From: Ciona intestinalis
Taxonomy: Eukaryota > Chordata > Ascidiacea > Phlebobranchia > Cionidae
Reading direction: 5' to 3'
NCBI RefSeq assembly: GCF_000224145.3
Contig: NC_020166.2
Coordinates: 9,576,752 to 9,640,751 of the forward strand
Length of the DNA stretch: 64,000 bases
Under the pieces are notes generated by a model. The model saw only the letters and a program-made list of their open reading frames with translations, was not told the DNA's origin and ran no database searches. The number at the start of each line of letters is the position of its first letter. Position 1 is the stretch's first letter. Position numbers and translations under genes: made by a program. Of this stretch, positions 25,436 through 37,300 are shown piece after piece.

Positions 25436-28400
25436 TCAAATTAGATAAAACCCTTGATTATTTAACATGGCTTGCTTTAGTTTCATGTCCATTGTATGCT
25501 CAGTTGTATAGTACGGTAAGTCAAGCAAATTAAAACATGTATGTGCGACTGGTAAATGGTTCTCAGAGGTTTTTACAGGCTGGATGATAATTTTCACGCC
25601 TGTTATCGGAATTTTGTTCGAACCTGTAAGAAAAAGAAGAAAATCTTTTTTCTCCTCGAGTGAAAACTTGTGGAAGACCCTCCAGAAGATTCTGATTACT
25701 GGATGTTGGCGATAATACTCCCCCTTGTAATCTGCTGACTTTTCAAATTCCTCCCAATTATAGTTCTGGTTTCCGACCACCATTTCCATCAGCTCAGTTG
25801 CACGAAATAACTGGAGGATTTTTCCGCCGCAAACTTTGTGGAAACCTTTATTAAAAGCTTCAAATTTCCTTTGTACGGATGTATTGAACAAGTGGTTGAT
25901 GTAACTCTGAACATATTCCTTTCTGTTGTCCGCAGTGACTGGAATATTGGATCCGCCAGCTATTAAATCGACCTCTGTCGTTTCTCCAAAGTTATCGCGG
26001 CTCACTGTGAAGTTCAAACAGAATGTGTCTTCAATAGAATGGACATCACTCTGGTACTCCAACAAATGGTTCATGCTTCGTGACAATGTTGGATCTAATT
26101 CTGCCAGATCTGTAAACAAAGGTGGCTCACCAAGCAGTTTTTTATAAAGAACTAACGGAAAGCAAATATCGATGATGGTGTCGTTATATATAGCGAGCCC
26201 ACATATCAATCCAACCAGGAAATACATCATCTCACTTTCAAGTTCCCAATCCGAAAACCATATCAAATGAGACTCATCATAAAAGCGAAACATCCCGTAC
26301 TTAGGGTCAAGAACCTCTTTCAATATAAGCATGAAGAATTCTTTCCTAACTCCACCTTCATCCTGGCCTTCTTCCCCATCAAACTTTACCATTAAAGGTT
26401 TTTTGAAGCTGCGTACATCCACCATAGCTAAGCGGTTCAATGCATCTTGTAGCAGGTCGGACCTTCGCACTTCCAGTTCCAAAACAGGAGTTTCTAGCAT
26501 TGCATGTGTGCTGAAACTAAATAAAGAAGCCATGTTCCTATCCTGTGCCTCACTGTATGCAGCTCTCATCTGCCACACTGCATCAATATGAAGCAGAGAA
26601 GACTTGGCCACCGAGTTCAATAAAAACGGGTAATTGCAGAAGATGACAACTTGTGAATTGCCTCTTAACCATCGAACATAATCATCTTCCAGGTTTATGA
26701 GCTTAGTGATCTCTGGAAGGTAGAATCTTTGGTATGGAACTATTGGCACCTCACCAGTGTTGTTCACAGTGTTTAATTTACCAAGAAAATCCAGAGCACT
26801 GCGTACACCTGTCTCTGCTACTCTCGCATCAACAGAATGAGGGCGGTCTAACACATTTTTAATGGATTGCTTATATATATCAATGGGGCGAGCAAAATAC
26901 AGGGGTTCCATTGCTCTGTACCAGCGATCCAGAATCTTAGAAGGCGCAACATCAAGTGACATTACAAGGTTTGCAAATGGGAATGTGATTTTGCCGTAAT
27001 TTTCTGAATTTGTAAACAAGTCACATTCGGGAAGCAGAACAAATACCCGTAATGTCTCAATATCTGGTTGGCTTCTTGCTATACTGGGTAACAAGCTACT
27101 TTGCATTGATTTTACCATGATAGACTGCACATCTGTACAAGTGCATTTGCAAAGCTTTGAAAATCGGAGTCGAACTGACATTAAACTTATTCCATGATAA
27201 CTGTTGCTGGTTTTGTAGTGGTCGCTTGCAAGAAAAGATGCGTTGATGCAAGATTGTGAACCCATTATTGTTTCAAGGTAGTTTGCAACATCAGGAGTGA
27301 TCTTGGTGTTTTCTAAGCTCTGTAGTTTGCTGATAAACTCGTCAGAAAGAGTAAAAATCTGCTGGTGGGTCGGGATTCGGCGAAAATCAGATGAGTTTGG
27401 TCTTGTTGAAACTGAAATGAATGACTCAGTTTTCCCTGCACCAATTTCCTTTACAAACACAGAATTAAGTTTGGGATAAGATGACGTTGAAGCACTACTT
27501 GTCCACATATCACTTGAAAGAGGGTGAGGCACAAATTCACTTCTTGGGTGTTTTGGTATATACCCTAACTGACTATGGTTGTTATTCCCAAAAGTGTAAA
27601 CATTCCCTGTTTTGCCAACATAGCAAACGGTATGTTGGGCACCGCATGCAATTTGTGTCACCTCATTACCCATTAGCTCAAATATTTTCCTTGGTGTGGA
27701 GACAGGTAATGGTTCAGGCCCGGAACTCCCATGGCCAAGCTGACCAAACTGATTTGAGCCAAAGGTAAACACACCACCATCTAAGGTTAGTGCTGCAGTG
27801 TGTAGCTCTCCTGCGCATATGTACTTAACAGACAGGGACCTCAATGCTTTGAGCAGCACTGGAACATTCCTATCCACACAATCACCAAGACCAAGCTGGC
27901 CATTATCATTTCTACCCCAGCAGAACACCGCCCCTGAATGTGTCACACAAAAACTGTGCCAGAATCCAGCAGAGATCTGAGAAAATGGAATCCCTTTAAG
28001 TGAGATCAATGGCCGAAGTTCTGTGGAGGATTTGTCACCAAAACCAAGTTGACCATAGTTATTACTACCAGCCGACCATAAAGCTCCATTGCTGCCCAAA
28101 AACAGACTGTGAGAATGCCCACAAGCTACTTGGACAATTTTATTTGAAAGCGATTTGATTTTCTTTGGGGAAGGATAGCAGTTGCCATCCGTCCACCCAA
28201 GTTGATCTTTATCATTACCACCCCACCCATATACCTTTCCCTTGTCATCAATGGCTAGTATATGGGAATCTCCAAGAGCAATATCCACAATATGAACAGT
28301 TTCTAAGGCGCTAACTTTGGTCGATCCCGCAGAATGTCCAATGTTGTCATTTTCGGCTCCGAAAGTATGAACTGTACCATCTTCGAGTAGGAACACAGCA

Positions 28401-28525
28401 ATTGTCCTGCTGACTCGAACTGATTTTATTATTGTTTTTCCAAAGCAGTTTATTTCTGTGGGCACTTGCAGATTGGCCCCGTTTCCAAATGACTTCCCAA
28501 TAATGCTTTTCCCCCACGCATACAT
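25436..28525 (-). CDS. HERC4: HERC3/HERC4-type RCC1-HECT E3 ubiquitin ligase, single coding exon
   Basis: One open frame of 1029 residues, close to human HERC3 and HERC4 (about 1050). Residues 1 to about 370 form an RCC1-type propeller of WG/FG-x-N-x-x-GQLG repeats (WSAGSNNYGQLGFG, CWGRNDNGQLGLG, TFGSNQFGQLGHG). Residues from about 690 form the HECT domain with 'GGVRKEFF', 'LDPKYGMFRFYDESHLIWFS', 'KVCGGKI', 'YKGEYY' and the catalytic motif AHTCFNLLDLP, whose cysteine is residue 997. The C-terminus ends GFYLI, like GFSLI in HERC4. It should take ubiquitin from an E2 onto Cys997 and pass it to substrate lysines in the cytosol. HERC3 versus HERC4 is not settled; the sequence reads closer to HERC4 as I recall it. 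Notable: no intron in 3.1 kb, whereas vertebrate orthologues and the other genes here are multi-exon. A likely 3' splice site (TTTCTTTTAAG, ending 28556) lies 30 bases before the ATG. Confidence 0.95.
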   Translation of the reverse strand: MYAWGKSIIGKSFGNGANLQVPTEINCFGKTIIKSVRVSRTIAVFLLEDGTVHTFGAENDNIGHSAGSTKVSALETVHIVDIALGDSHILAIDDKGKVYGWGGNDKDQLGWTDGNCYPSPKKIKSLSNKIVQVACGHSHSLFLGSNGALWSAGSNNYGQLGFGDKSSTELRPLISLKGIPFSQISAGFWHSFCVTHSGAVFCWGRNDNGQLGLGDCVDRNVPVLLKALRSLSVKYICAGELHTAALTLDGGVFTFGSNQFGQLGHGSSGPEPLPVSTPRKIFELMGNEVTQIACGAQHTVCYVGKTGNVYTFGNNNHSQLGYIPKHPRSEFVPHPLSSDMWTSSASTSSYPKLNSVFVKEIGAGKTESFISVSTRPNSSDFRRIPTHQQIFTLSDEFISKLQSLENTKITPDVANYLETIMGSQSCINASFLASDHYKTSNSYHGISLMSVRLRFSKLCKCTCTDVQSIMVKSMQSSLLPSIARSQPDIETLRVFVLLPECDLFTNSENYGKITFPFANLVMSLDVAPSKILDRWYRAMEPLYFARPIDIYKQSIKNVLDRPHSVDARVAETGVRSALDFLGKLNTVNNTGEVPIVPYQRFYLPEITKLINLEDDYVRWLRGNSQVVIFCNYPFLLNSVAKSSLLHIDAVWQMRAAYSEAQDRNMASLFSFSTHAMLETPVLELEVRRSDLLQDALNRLAMVDVRSFKKPLMVKFDGEEGQDEGGVRKEFFMLILKEVLDPKYGMFRFYDESHLIWFSDWELESEMMYFLVGLICGLAIYNDTIIDICFPLVLYKKLLGEPPLFTDLAELDPTLSRSMNHLLEYQSDVHSIEDTFCLNFTVSRDNFGETTEVDLIAGGSNIPVTADNRKEYVQSYINHLFNTSVQRKFEAFNKGFHKVCGGKILQLFRATELMEMVVGNQNYNWEEFEKSADYKGEYYRQHPVIRIFWRVFHKFSLEEKKDFLLFLTGSNKIPITGVKIIIQPVKTSENHLPVAHTCFNLLDLPYYTTEHTMDMKLKQAMLNNQGFYLI

Positions 28526-29163
28526 GATGTTTCATGTAACAATTTCAATGTAACTCTTAAAAGAAACCATAACCTGCTGGAAATAGGAAAGTATAAAAAA
28601 TGAGACTGAATGTATCAAATAAAAGCAAAACCCTGAACCCACAATAATATAAGGTTGGGAAATTTTATAGTATGCATGTTAATGAATAATGTACATGTAA
28701 CTTGGCATAATGTTACATTAAATACCAATGCTGTTTATATAAAGTTAGACTTATTTTCGGCCATTTTCAACGCTATTTTTCGACACTTGAACACATTACT
28801 TAACCAATGAACCCAAAGCATGGAGTAGCGGAGTGCATTGTGTTCATGCAGGGGCATTCCCTATGCATAGTTTCGCGCGAATTGCAGTCTATACACAAAA
28901 GTGTTACTTTAACTTACAAAAGGTAATTAGATATTAAATCTATACTGAAACATATGAATATGATCGATACCGATACGATACGATACGGTCACGACTCACG
29001 ACCCACGGATAGTATGAACAAAAAAATCTTTATTCAAATACAAATCATGTAAAAAAATAATTTTCGTAATGAAGATACCTTGTTATCAACAAAACACGGG
29101 ACTAAACGAGCCTACACACGATACATAACAACATCCCACGAACTCTACCATCAGAAGTTTAAA
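28526..29163. promoter_or_regulatory. Short shared 5' region between divergent HERC and RNF32
   Basis: About 640 bp separate the HERC ATG (minus) from the proposed RNF32 first ATG (plus), with no repeat element in it. It includes a probable HERC leader acceptor (28556) and a short GATAC repeat (about 28965-28990). A TGACGTCA palindrome lies just beyond at 29177-29184. A bidirectional promoter is an inference from layout. Confidence 0.5.
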
Positions 29164-32100
29164 ATGGTAAATACAATGACGTCATGATTCTTCACACACG
29201 AAGAACAAATCGAATTTTGGATTGTATTTTGTTTCTATGGGAGATTACTTTTAAAACCACTGCGTTCGTGCTTTCTCCGTTCATTGTCGTAATTATAGAC
29301 AAATGTAAAACATATGAATTACTTTTATACACCTCATGCTTACTCGAAATCCTTTTACTGTAAAAAAACAAAATACAGAAACAAATAATTTATATTTACT
29401 GTAAAAATAAAATACTGGAACAGTAGAAAATTTTTATAATTAAAACAAAAGCTTAAAGAAACTTACATTAGCCTCTATAATCGCAAATCAAAATGATTTT
29501 TTATTCAAAACTACTAAACATAGAAATAACAGAACCGTTACGCGTGAGTTCATTACAAGTATCATAGTTACAAATGACGCTAATTAGGTTTTTGTTATGA
29601 ATTTTAATTTCTTGTTTATTTACTGTTATTTTACCTAATGATGAACAAAAAACAACTTCAGACATCAGAAAAGGCTAGTAAAATACATATTATAAAACCA
29701 AACTAGATTTGTATAGTTTTATTCTTTAAATTAGACTTTAAATATTAAATTTCAATATTTGTTGAAAAAATTTATTATAAAAAATAAACTTTTAACTTTG
29801 CTGTGCATTTATAGGTGCCTTCTACAGCTCTGGTAGCAGTGGCATACCAAGATCATCTATTAAAAGATTTAGCAATCAACAATCTTTCGTTGGTAGACCC
29901 ATTTAAAGCAAACAGACCTTCATTAAGCCAGAGACTAAAGGAACAAGAACACAGAAGAAAAGTTGCAATTAAGAATGCAAAGTCTACAATTGACACAGGT
30001 TTATAATTATGGATATATTTTAAAATAAAAGTTACACTTAATAAATGAATTAATATTTATAATGTGGGCTCTGGGCTAACTTTAGCCTATTACAGAAGTG
30101 ATCTGTTTCATACACTCCATGCTCAATTACACGTTGTCACATACTGCCCAAGGAAACATATGTCTACTTAATTTGGTTTACATTTTGCCTATTGTAAAGT
30201 GTATGGGTTAGCAATGCTATGAACAATACAACTTGTTTAAGTAAACAAATTTGATTTCCATTCAGGTATCAAGAGAAAAAAGGCATTGCCTCAGAAAGAT
30301 GTCAACAAACAAAGTGAATATGTTCTTGATCCAAAACCAAGGCCTCTGACTCTTGGTAAAACTAATGCAATAAAGTTAATAGCCTAATGTTTTACTAATA
30401 ATAATCGGTATAACAGTATAGCCTAGGTAGGAGAACATATATTAGGCTAGCTATCCGTTTTCAGTTTTGTTTTATACTGCAAGCTACGTTGTTGTAACCA
30501 AGAAGATAACATGTGAACACGGTGGAAAAGTTTAAACTAATTTACAAAATGATGATAAGGAAATGATCAACAAACAACAGTTGTTAAAGTAGGCTTTTAG
30601 TGTCAATTAAAAAGCATGGCTGCTAAACCTAGTAAAGTTATATTACAAAGCAACCAACTACTGTATTTCAGCTCAGAAATTTGGTTTGATCCCTCACAAT
30701 AAGGACCAGAAGAAGTTACTGACTGAAAGTGAATGGGGAGAAGTTAAGAAGACATCGATGTTAAGAGATGATTTCAAAAGTCCGTGTGTGATCTGTAAAG
30801 ATGATTTTCGGGTTGCAGATCAAGTCCTACTCAGCTGCTCGCATGTTTTTCATCGGGTGAATTAAATTATATGATTAAGAAGTTATCTCTAAAAGATTTA
30901 TTTTCCTTAAAATAAATTTTGTAATTTTTATGTCTGGGATGAATTAAAAATTAATCAAAACCATTAGCCACTCGAAAATACTTTGTGGCCGATTTAAAAA
31001 TTTAACTATAAATCCCATGTAAACATTGCAAACAAAAATTTAACAGTTGTTTTGATTCCTAGGCATGCCTAAAAGCATTCGAAAGGTTCAGTGGTCAGAA
31101 GACATGTCCCATGTGTAGAAGGCAACAATATCAAACTAGAGTTGTTCATGAAGGAACTAAGCATTTCAAGCATAAATCTGCTACCAAGTTAGTTTTACAT
31201 CTTATGTAGTAGGTGTATATCAAGTATGAATACACTATGTGTGTCTGGTGTATAGGAAGACACCCGTGTTATAACTTGACAGTGAGCATGAGGTGTATGA
31301 ATATACCATGTGAGAATGACATCGAGCAACAACATATTCATTTTTTTATCTCCAAAACTAATTCTACAGAATACAATCCACATGGAGAGGTTTTGTTGTA
31401 AGGAAATGGTATGAAGAGCTACGTAGAAGCCACCCACCAAAAAATCCAATTTTAAGAAAAAAGTTTTTTGAAGATAAACTTGCCGAGATAACGGATCGAT
31501 TTGTGGCAGAAACTATGGGTGACACGGTTGACCGATTTCTACAAGACATTGACCAATCAGTGCAGAGCAGCAGGTGATTTAAATTTAGTATTTTGCTAAT
31601 GATTGTTAATTTATCTAAGCTTGGTTTTTGCCTTTAACTGCATTGAAACATATAAACATCATGGCTGACAATTTAGACAACCCATTAGTGACCACTGAGT
31701 TGGAGCGATTGCCGTTTAGTATCTTGCCTAAGAACACTTACACCCGCAATGGTGGCAACAATAAGCCTTGACCAGTATGATTATACACCAATTTACAATG
31801 GAGTACAGCTTAAAATATAATAACTACCCACCTTAACTTTCTTTTAAATCCAGAAATATTTTCCGGCATTTTGAGAACACTCAGTTGAACACGTTAACAA
31901 GAGAGCAATGGACAGATATTGAATTGAGAGCCACGGAGAGAGGGGTAACAGAATGTCCAATATGTCTTCGTGGTTTGGCAGATTGCAGGTAAGATTATAC
32001 TAGGAATATTAAATATTATTAGATAAACAAGATGACAGTCTTTAATATATAATATAGTACTATGGAATTGATACCGTTACCGCAAAATATACAATATTTT

Positions 32101-32866
32101 CGTATTTTGAAGAATTGACAATGCTATTTTAGAGTTGTGAGGACACGACCATATCAATCTGTAATTTTTTTTGTTTACTACCAAATTTAACTAAACTATC
32201 TTACTTCAATCCACTTTGTATAATAGCGAGCCTTGAACCTGTTACCTCTGTGCTGGTGGCAGGTGTGACAGTCACGGCACTAGGATAGTACGGGTCAAAG
32301 CAGCCATTGCCCCTGTTAAAGCTTTTTGTTTCGCATATAGTAGGGTGAGAGAAGACGGGACACCTTTAGCATATAATATCCTGATTGTGTTTTAAACAAT
32401 TACAAACAGTCTGTTGAAGTCGTGAGGATACGGTGTTGAAATTCCTTGAATGTTCTTTGTTTACTACTAAATGGGACAAGAATATGCAATAAAAAGGTGT
32501 CCCATCTTCCCCCACCCCACTATTATTATTATGTTATAATACTCAGGTGTTCTTATTCTTACCAGGCATTCAAACGAAACAACCGCCATTGTCAAGAATG
32601 AACCAATCGCGTTGCTTTCCTGTAGTCACGTGTTCCATGCCACTTGTCTTAACGCACTTGAGTCTTTCTCGATGGATAATGACGTCACCAGTTCCTATAG
32701 TCACGACGTGATGACGTCAACACCCAACGTCACTGGGCCGTCATCCAACCTGACCTCAAGTAACCTCATGACCCTGAGTAACCCCGACCAACCACCAGAC
32801 ATACCTCTCAGTTTTAAATGTCCGGTTTGTCGTTCTTTGTATCGGAAAAGAATAGTTGAATGTTAA
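29164..32866 (+). CDS. RNF32: RNF32: two RING-H2 fingers around an IQ motif
   Basis: Exons 29815-29998, 30266-30355, 30672-30856, 31063-31187, 31370-31573, 31854-31988 and 32566-32866 (stop TAA), all phases agreeing. The first exon is proposed as a bare ATG before GTAAAT at 29164-29166, which fits phase 0 but is unsure. About 408 residues (human about 360). In order: 'VAVAYQDHLLKDL', 'SEYVLDPKPRPLTLAQKFGL', RING 1 (CVICKDDF..LLSCSHVFHRAC..CPMC), an IQ motif 'IQSTWRGFVVRKWYEELR', RING 2 (CPICLRGL..LLSCSHVFHATC..CPVC), and the end IVEC. This arrangement is specific to RNF32, a presumed E3 ligase with testis expression in mammals. Both RING-H2 Cys/His sets look complete. Oddity: RING 2 has an S/T/N-rich insert of about 35 residues before its last CPVC pair. 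Intron 4 holds one ~71-bp repeat unit (about 31205-31315). Confidence 0.93.
31655..31785 (-). mobile_element. SINE-like fragment, reverse, in RNF32 intron
   Basis: Reads 'GACAATTTAGACAACCCATT', 'AGTGACCACTGAGTTGGAGC' and 'TCTTGCCTAAGAACAC' on +, the reverse complement of the family block at about 32930-33010. Confidence 0.6.
32336..32523. mobile_element. MITE copy in RNF32 last intron
   Basis: TATAGTAGGGTGAGAGAAGACGGGACACC at one end (split here as two words), GGTGTCCCATCTTCCCCCAC at the other, with 'GATTGTGTTTTAAACAATTA' inside. It lies 42 bp before the last RNF32 exon. Confidence 0.8.
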
Positions 32867-32876
32867 CCAAAATAAA
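32864..32876 (+). terminator. RNF32 stop codon with AATAAA four bases on
   Basis: Stop TAA at 32864-32866 is followed by CCAA and then AATAAA at 32871-32876. If used, the 3' UTR would be only some tens of bases. Other signals downstream cannot be excluded. Confidence 0.55.
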
Positions 32877-34353
32877 AATTCCTAATGCGAACTGATTTTG
32901 CTGTAATTTATACCACAAGCCTCGTCGCTGCCACCATTGTGGGCATATGGTGTTCTCGGGCAAGACACTTAACGATAGTTGCTCCAGCCCAGTGGTCACT
33001 AATGGGTTGTCCAAATTACCAGCCACATGGTAAAACAATCACCCACAAAGTTGTATACGTGGTAACGCAAGTGGGCACGAGGTGTATACAACATAACACT
33101 GACCTTTTCCCGGCCACGCGAGTATAAAGCAAGTTACAATTGTTAACATGATAACCTTAAGCAATGGTTGCCACTGCTACGCCAACCGCCCAACGCCGCG
33201 GAGCTTAAACGCATCGTCTTATTTCTCCTTGCGTGGAGTGACACTTTGTCAAATTATAAGCATGCCCGTTAAATGTCTTAAGAACACACACGCCCACCAA
33301 GGTAGAAAGATTGAGAACTCATAAATCGAACTCATAAACTCTGTGCTAGAGGCAGGTGGATTAACCACTCTGCAACAGCAGTGGACAAACAATATGGTGG
33401 AACGATTCACATAACGAGTTAGCGTCAACGACGACGACACAAAACATCGTTTTACGAGACCGTCAAAATTGCAATCCCGATCATACTACAACGATGATTT
33501 TTCAACCATATAACAGATATTCAGAGTCAATCGTTTTTTCAATGCACTCGTATTCTTACCATAGATGGGTAACGTATCTATGTTCTTACTCCCATTAACG
33601 AACCAACTAACCGGGTTCCATAAACACTGATCGCTAATATACTACATTCCCCTTAATTCAACGTGATATTTAGTACCTATGTAGCTATACTGTCTTACCA
33701 ACCGTACCACAACGCATAACGTAACAAGTGCCAACCTTTTTTCATTGCACCGCAAAGAAGTTGCGTATAGTTGTGAACTCTTGCACCGACTTAGTGGGTG
33801 TTATTATGCTTCACTTTAACTGAATCAACGTGTTTACACGCGCGTGACAGGGCAATCGTTGTAGCACACGTGTTGTTTCATACACCTCGTGGTGCCAATA
33901 ATTAAACGTCGCTTCTTGCTCTTTGCGCTTTACATGCGACTTTCTTGATCTCACTGCATTGGACTTGCACTTTATGTAGCTTGTGCGCTTGGTGGCGCAG
34001 CGTCCTGATATTGGGGAGTGAATATTAAAAATATATTTCAAAAGTAAATCTGGTTTTTAGTCGTAATACAACCGAATCAAGACTCCCCAGTTTAAAATAC
34101 AAGCGACACATGTTATCTACCACTACGTGGCGCTGTTGACATCGAAAGCCAATGAAATTTACAGAATAGAAATGAAAACGAAAAGACGAAGAACAAGTTT
34201 GTACAAATTCAGTCAAGTTACATTTAGGTGGTTAAGCAGTTTGTGTCAAGCGGCGTCGTGCACCGATAAGCATCTGTTTCAAACAGTGTTTCCGTTTTAA
34301 GTTTTTTTGCGGAAGTGTTGCCACGGAAATCATAAAAATGTTTTCGTGTTTAT
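32867..34353. other. Gap between convergent RNF32 and ASIC
   Basis: Holds a full SINE-like copy at about 32925-33142 and a possible reverse tRNA-like stretch near 33330-33390. The rest (33.2-34.35 kb) shows no exon or known repeat. Open frames at 33811-34216 look like chance. Confidence 0.5.
32925..33142 (+). mobile_element. SINE-like element, near full length
   Basis: Block order 'GCTGCCACCATTGTGGGCAT', 'CTCGGGCAAGACACTTAACG', 'TTGCTCCAGCCCAGTGGTCA', 'GGGTTGTCCAAATTACCAGC', 'AATCACCCACAAAGTTG', 'GGGCACGAGGTGTAT', 'GGCCACGCGAGTATAAAGCA'. The best single copy to use as a reference for the family. Confidence 0.75.
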
Positions 34354-34354
34354 T
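34349..34354 (-). terminator. AATAAA overlapping the ASIC stop codon
   Basis: On the minus strand the ASIC reading ends CAT-TAA-ATAAAC: the stop is 34356-34354 and AATAAA runs 34354-34349, sharing the last A of the stop. Confidence 0.5.
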
Positions 34355-37300
34355 TAATGAATATCTGTCTCGATGGATGCTGGAAACTCGCGGAGATTAG
34401 GGAGAGGTCGAGTTGGGCTTCCCATGGCATTTTGCTTGTCACCGCTTGTTGAATAGAAATTAGACGGCCGGCTTGGCTGTGTGACTGGGACCATGGATTT
34501 GTAGGTGGGTGGCGGGGTTTCGCGCGTCGAATTCCCGCATCGGTTCGCGGTATATCTCAATGTCGGTGCCGCATCGCTACCGCTGCCGCCGTTCGGCCAC
34601 CCTTCTTCCGGAGCCCGGTAGATGTCGTTGTAACTCATGCTTGCCTCTCGTCCTCCACGTGGAGCAAGACGCCTTGTAACATTGTTGGGAGCATTTTCAA
34701 ATCTTCGACCTTCGTTTTTATTCTCTCTCAAGGTCATTAAAGAATTCCCGAGGTATTGAGACGGGGGCGGGGGTAGGCTGCGAAAATCTCCAGGCTGGGT
34801 TCGAAACCCAGGTCGGGAAGTTGGCTCATTGCTGCAAGATGATGTTTGAAACTCCTGGAGGGGTGTAAGATGGCCGCATGTACTCAATGATGACGGTTTC
34901 TCATTGCAAGCCAAGGTATCTTCTCTACTTGTTACTTGCGGTGCCGTATACTGCATGATTGGCATGGTGAACCCGTTGTTCATATCACCGGATCCACTCT
35001 CTGTTGTTAAGATATGCGGAACATTACAACATTTGTAAACCACTAAAATATTTAATAAATTCGGTATATCTGGCAAAGACAAAAAAGTCCAGTTCTTAGC
35101 AAAAAGTTTCAAATGATTGTTTTAATTTGGCTGATGCCGCGATGCAGTGCTTAGCGCGCTGGCTACTCCAGGTGATGCGGTTCGAGGCTCGACGCTGCTA
35201 CCATCGATATATATATGTATAAACAACAAACAACTCCCAAAAATAAGTTTGTAATCACAGGAAAAATGGCTTGCTCTCTTACCATAACCAAAGACAAAAA
35301 TCGCTGTTTAATTTTACCTGACACGGTTTTGTTGTTGGCTTCTTCTCTTGTTGGACTCCTATCTGTATTCTTGCGCAGTTTTCTACCCCATGTCCTATCC
35401 TGTAACATGTACCATTGTTAGCGTGTAATCTTTTCTATATATTAGTATGGGCGGAGAGAGATGGGACAGCAGTATTTCATTCTATTTTCTCCTGCCATTT
35501 GGTAGTAAGCAAAGAACATTTAAAGAAATATAAAACTTTATCCTCACGACTCCCATAGACCGTTGTTAATAGCTTAAAACACAATCCGAATATTTGGATA
35601 TTATTACTAAAAGTGTTCTATCTTACCCCATGGTACTATGAACGTCATAATTACCTTTACGACTTCATAGAAATAATCAACGAGTTCGAGAATCGTAAGA
35701 ATGCTTGCACCAATGAATAAACCCATCTGCCCCCCGATGTCACCTGCGTTTATTTGGTTGATTAAAATAACTTAACAGTGAGTACGAGGTGTATCAATAC
35801 ACCGTGTGTGTCTAGCGTATAAGTAGACACCCATGTTATAATTTGACAGTGAGCATGAGGTGTATGAATACACCATGCGTGTCTGGTGTATAAGAGGACA
35901 GCCATGTTATCACTTTAGTTTGAACATGAGCTGATGTTGCTCCCCACTTACCAAACAAACCCGGGATCTCGTACGCCACCTTCTGTTCAATAGTTTCATA
36001 GTTCAAAGCCTCAAAAAATATATTCAACTTTGCGAAATTTTTTCTGAAAATAATACTTAAATTAGAATTAAAACTAATTTAAAGTTAAGTAGCCTCTAAG
36101 CGCAATTAAAATGGACTTAAAATAAACTATAAAAAAGTAAAGAAAAATAACCAAAATATACTGATCAAAACTAGTTAATGTAGAAATCATTGATTATAAA
36201 ATTTGTGATTTTTCTTAGTTTTTTATGTGCAATAATTTGTAATTATTTCCCTGATGTTAATTACAAATGAACTTTAATTAACATGCAGACGTATATGCAT
36301 ATTAAACAACGCGACAGCAAACATGACGGAAATCTCACTCACTATATTTGGACAATTCATTACGTCCGAATTTATTTGTGAGTGACAGCCCAGGTTCGAA
36401 GCTTTTAGTGGAAAATGTACTAGTGGTGTTTTAACGTCATTTTGCAGCAAAGTTATTAACATTAAGTATAGCCCGTGGCTCAGCCAATTATAGACGGCTG
36501 TTGCGCAGGTAACAAGACGTGCAGATTAATTTAAATTCTCGGTGTGGAGCCCCCACATTTACACAGGATTCAACGGATTTAAAACACATTGAAAGATCCT
36601 GGCACTCCCAGGGCTGTTTAATATTGCATGTTCAGGGAGTAGTGATGATTACTGACTCAGGATCGATACGAGACTAATGGACCGCCTTCCTACCTCACAT
36701 AGTCCTCCGATACTTGGTATTTATAAGCCAAATAACTGGAAGCTTGCGTGCTCGGGAGCTGAAGCGTCGACATTTCCAGGTTGTATCTAAATTTAAAGTG
36801 ATTTTATTATTTGGGGTAAATTGGTTCATGTTTTTATCCTGTTTTATCGCTCCATTTGGTAGTAAACAAAAAATACATTTACACAACTTAGAACCGTATC
36901 CGTATATATACCAATTTAAAGACGTCAGACATTTTCATGATCTCATGACGTCAGACATGGCGATGACGTCGAAATACCCATGACGTAATCACCTGATGAC
37001 TTCACACGGAGTTTCACACACACACAGTTGATCGTCTGTCATCACAAGAAAGTCCAACGCTTTATCGGCGCATGTCTTGTACTCCTCTGGGGTGCAGTAA
37101 CGCTCTTTACCTGTGTGGGTAAAAAACGTAGATCATGTTTAAGCAAGAACAACATAACTTTTTGGGAAATATAGTAAGGTGGGGGAAGATCGGACATCTT
37201 TAGCACATAATACCCAAATATCCTGATCATGTTTAAAACAATTAACAACGGTCTATGGAAGTCGTGAGGATACGGTTTTATATTTATTTGAATCTTCTCT

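Noticed and set aside
25926..28535. Several + and - frames of 60-95 codons inside the HERC gene
   Set aside because: Shadows of the 1029-codon frame.
35130..35205. Functional tRNA gene
   Set aside because: A- and B-box-like words are present but arms do not pair and it continues into a SINE junction word.
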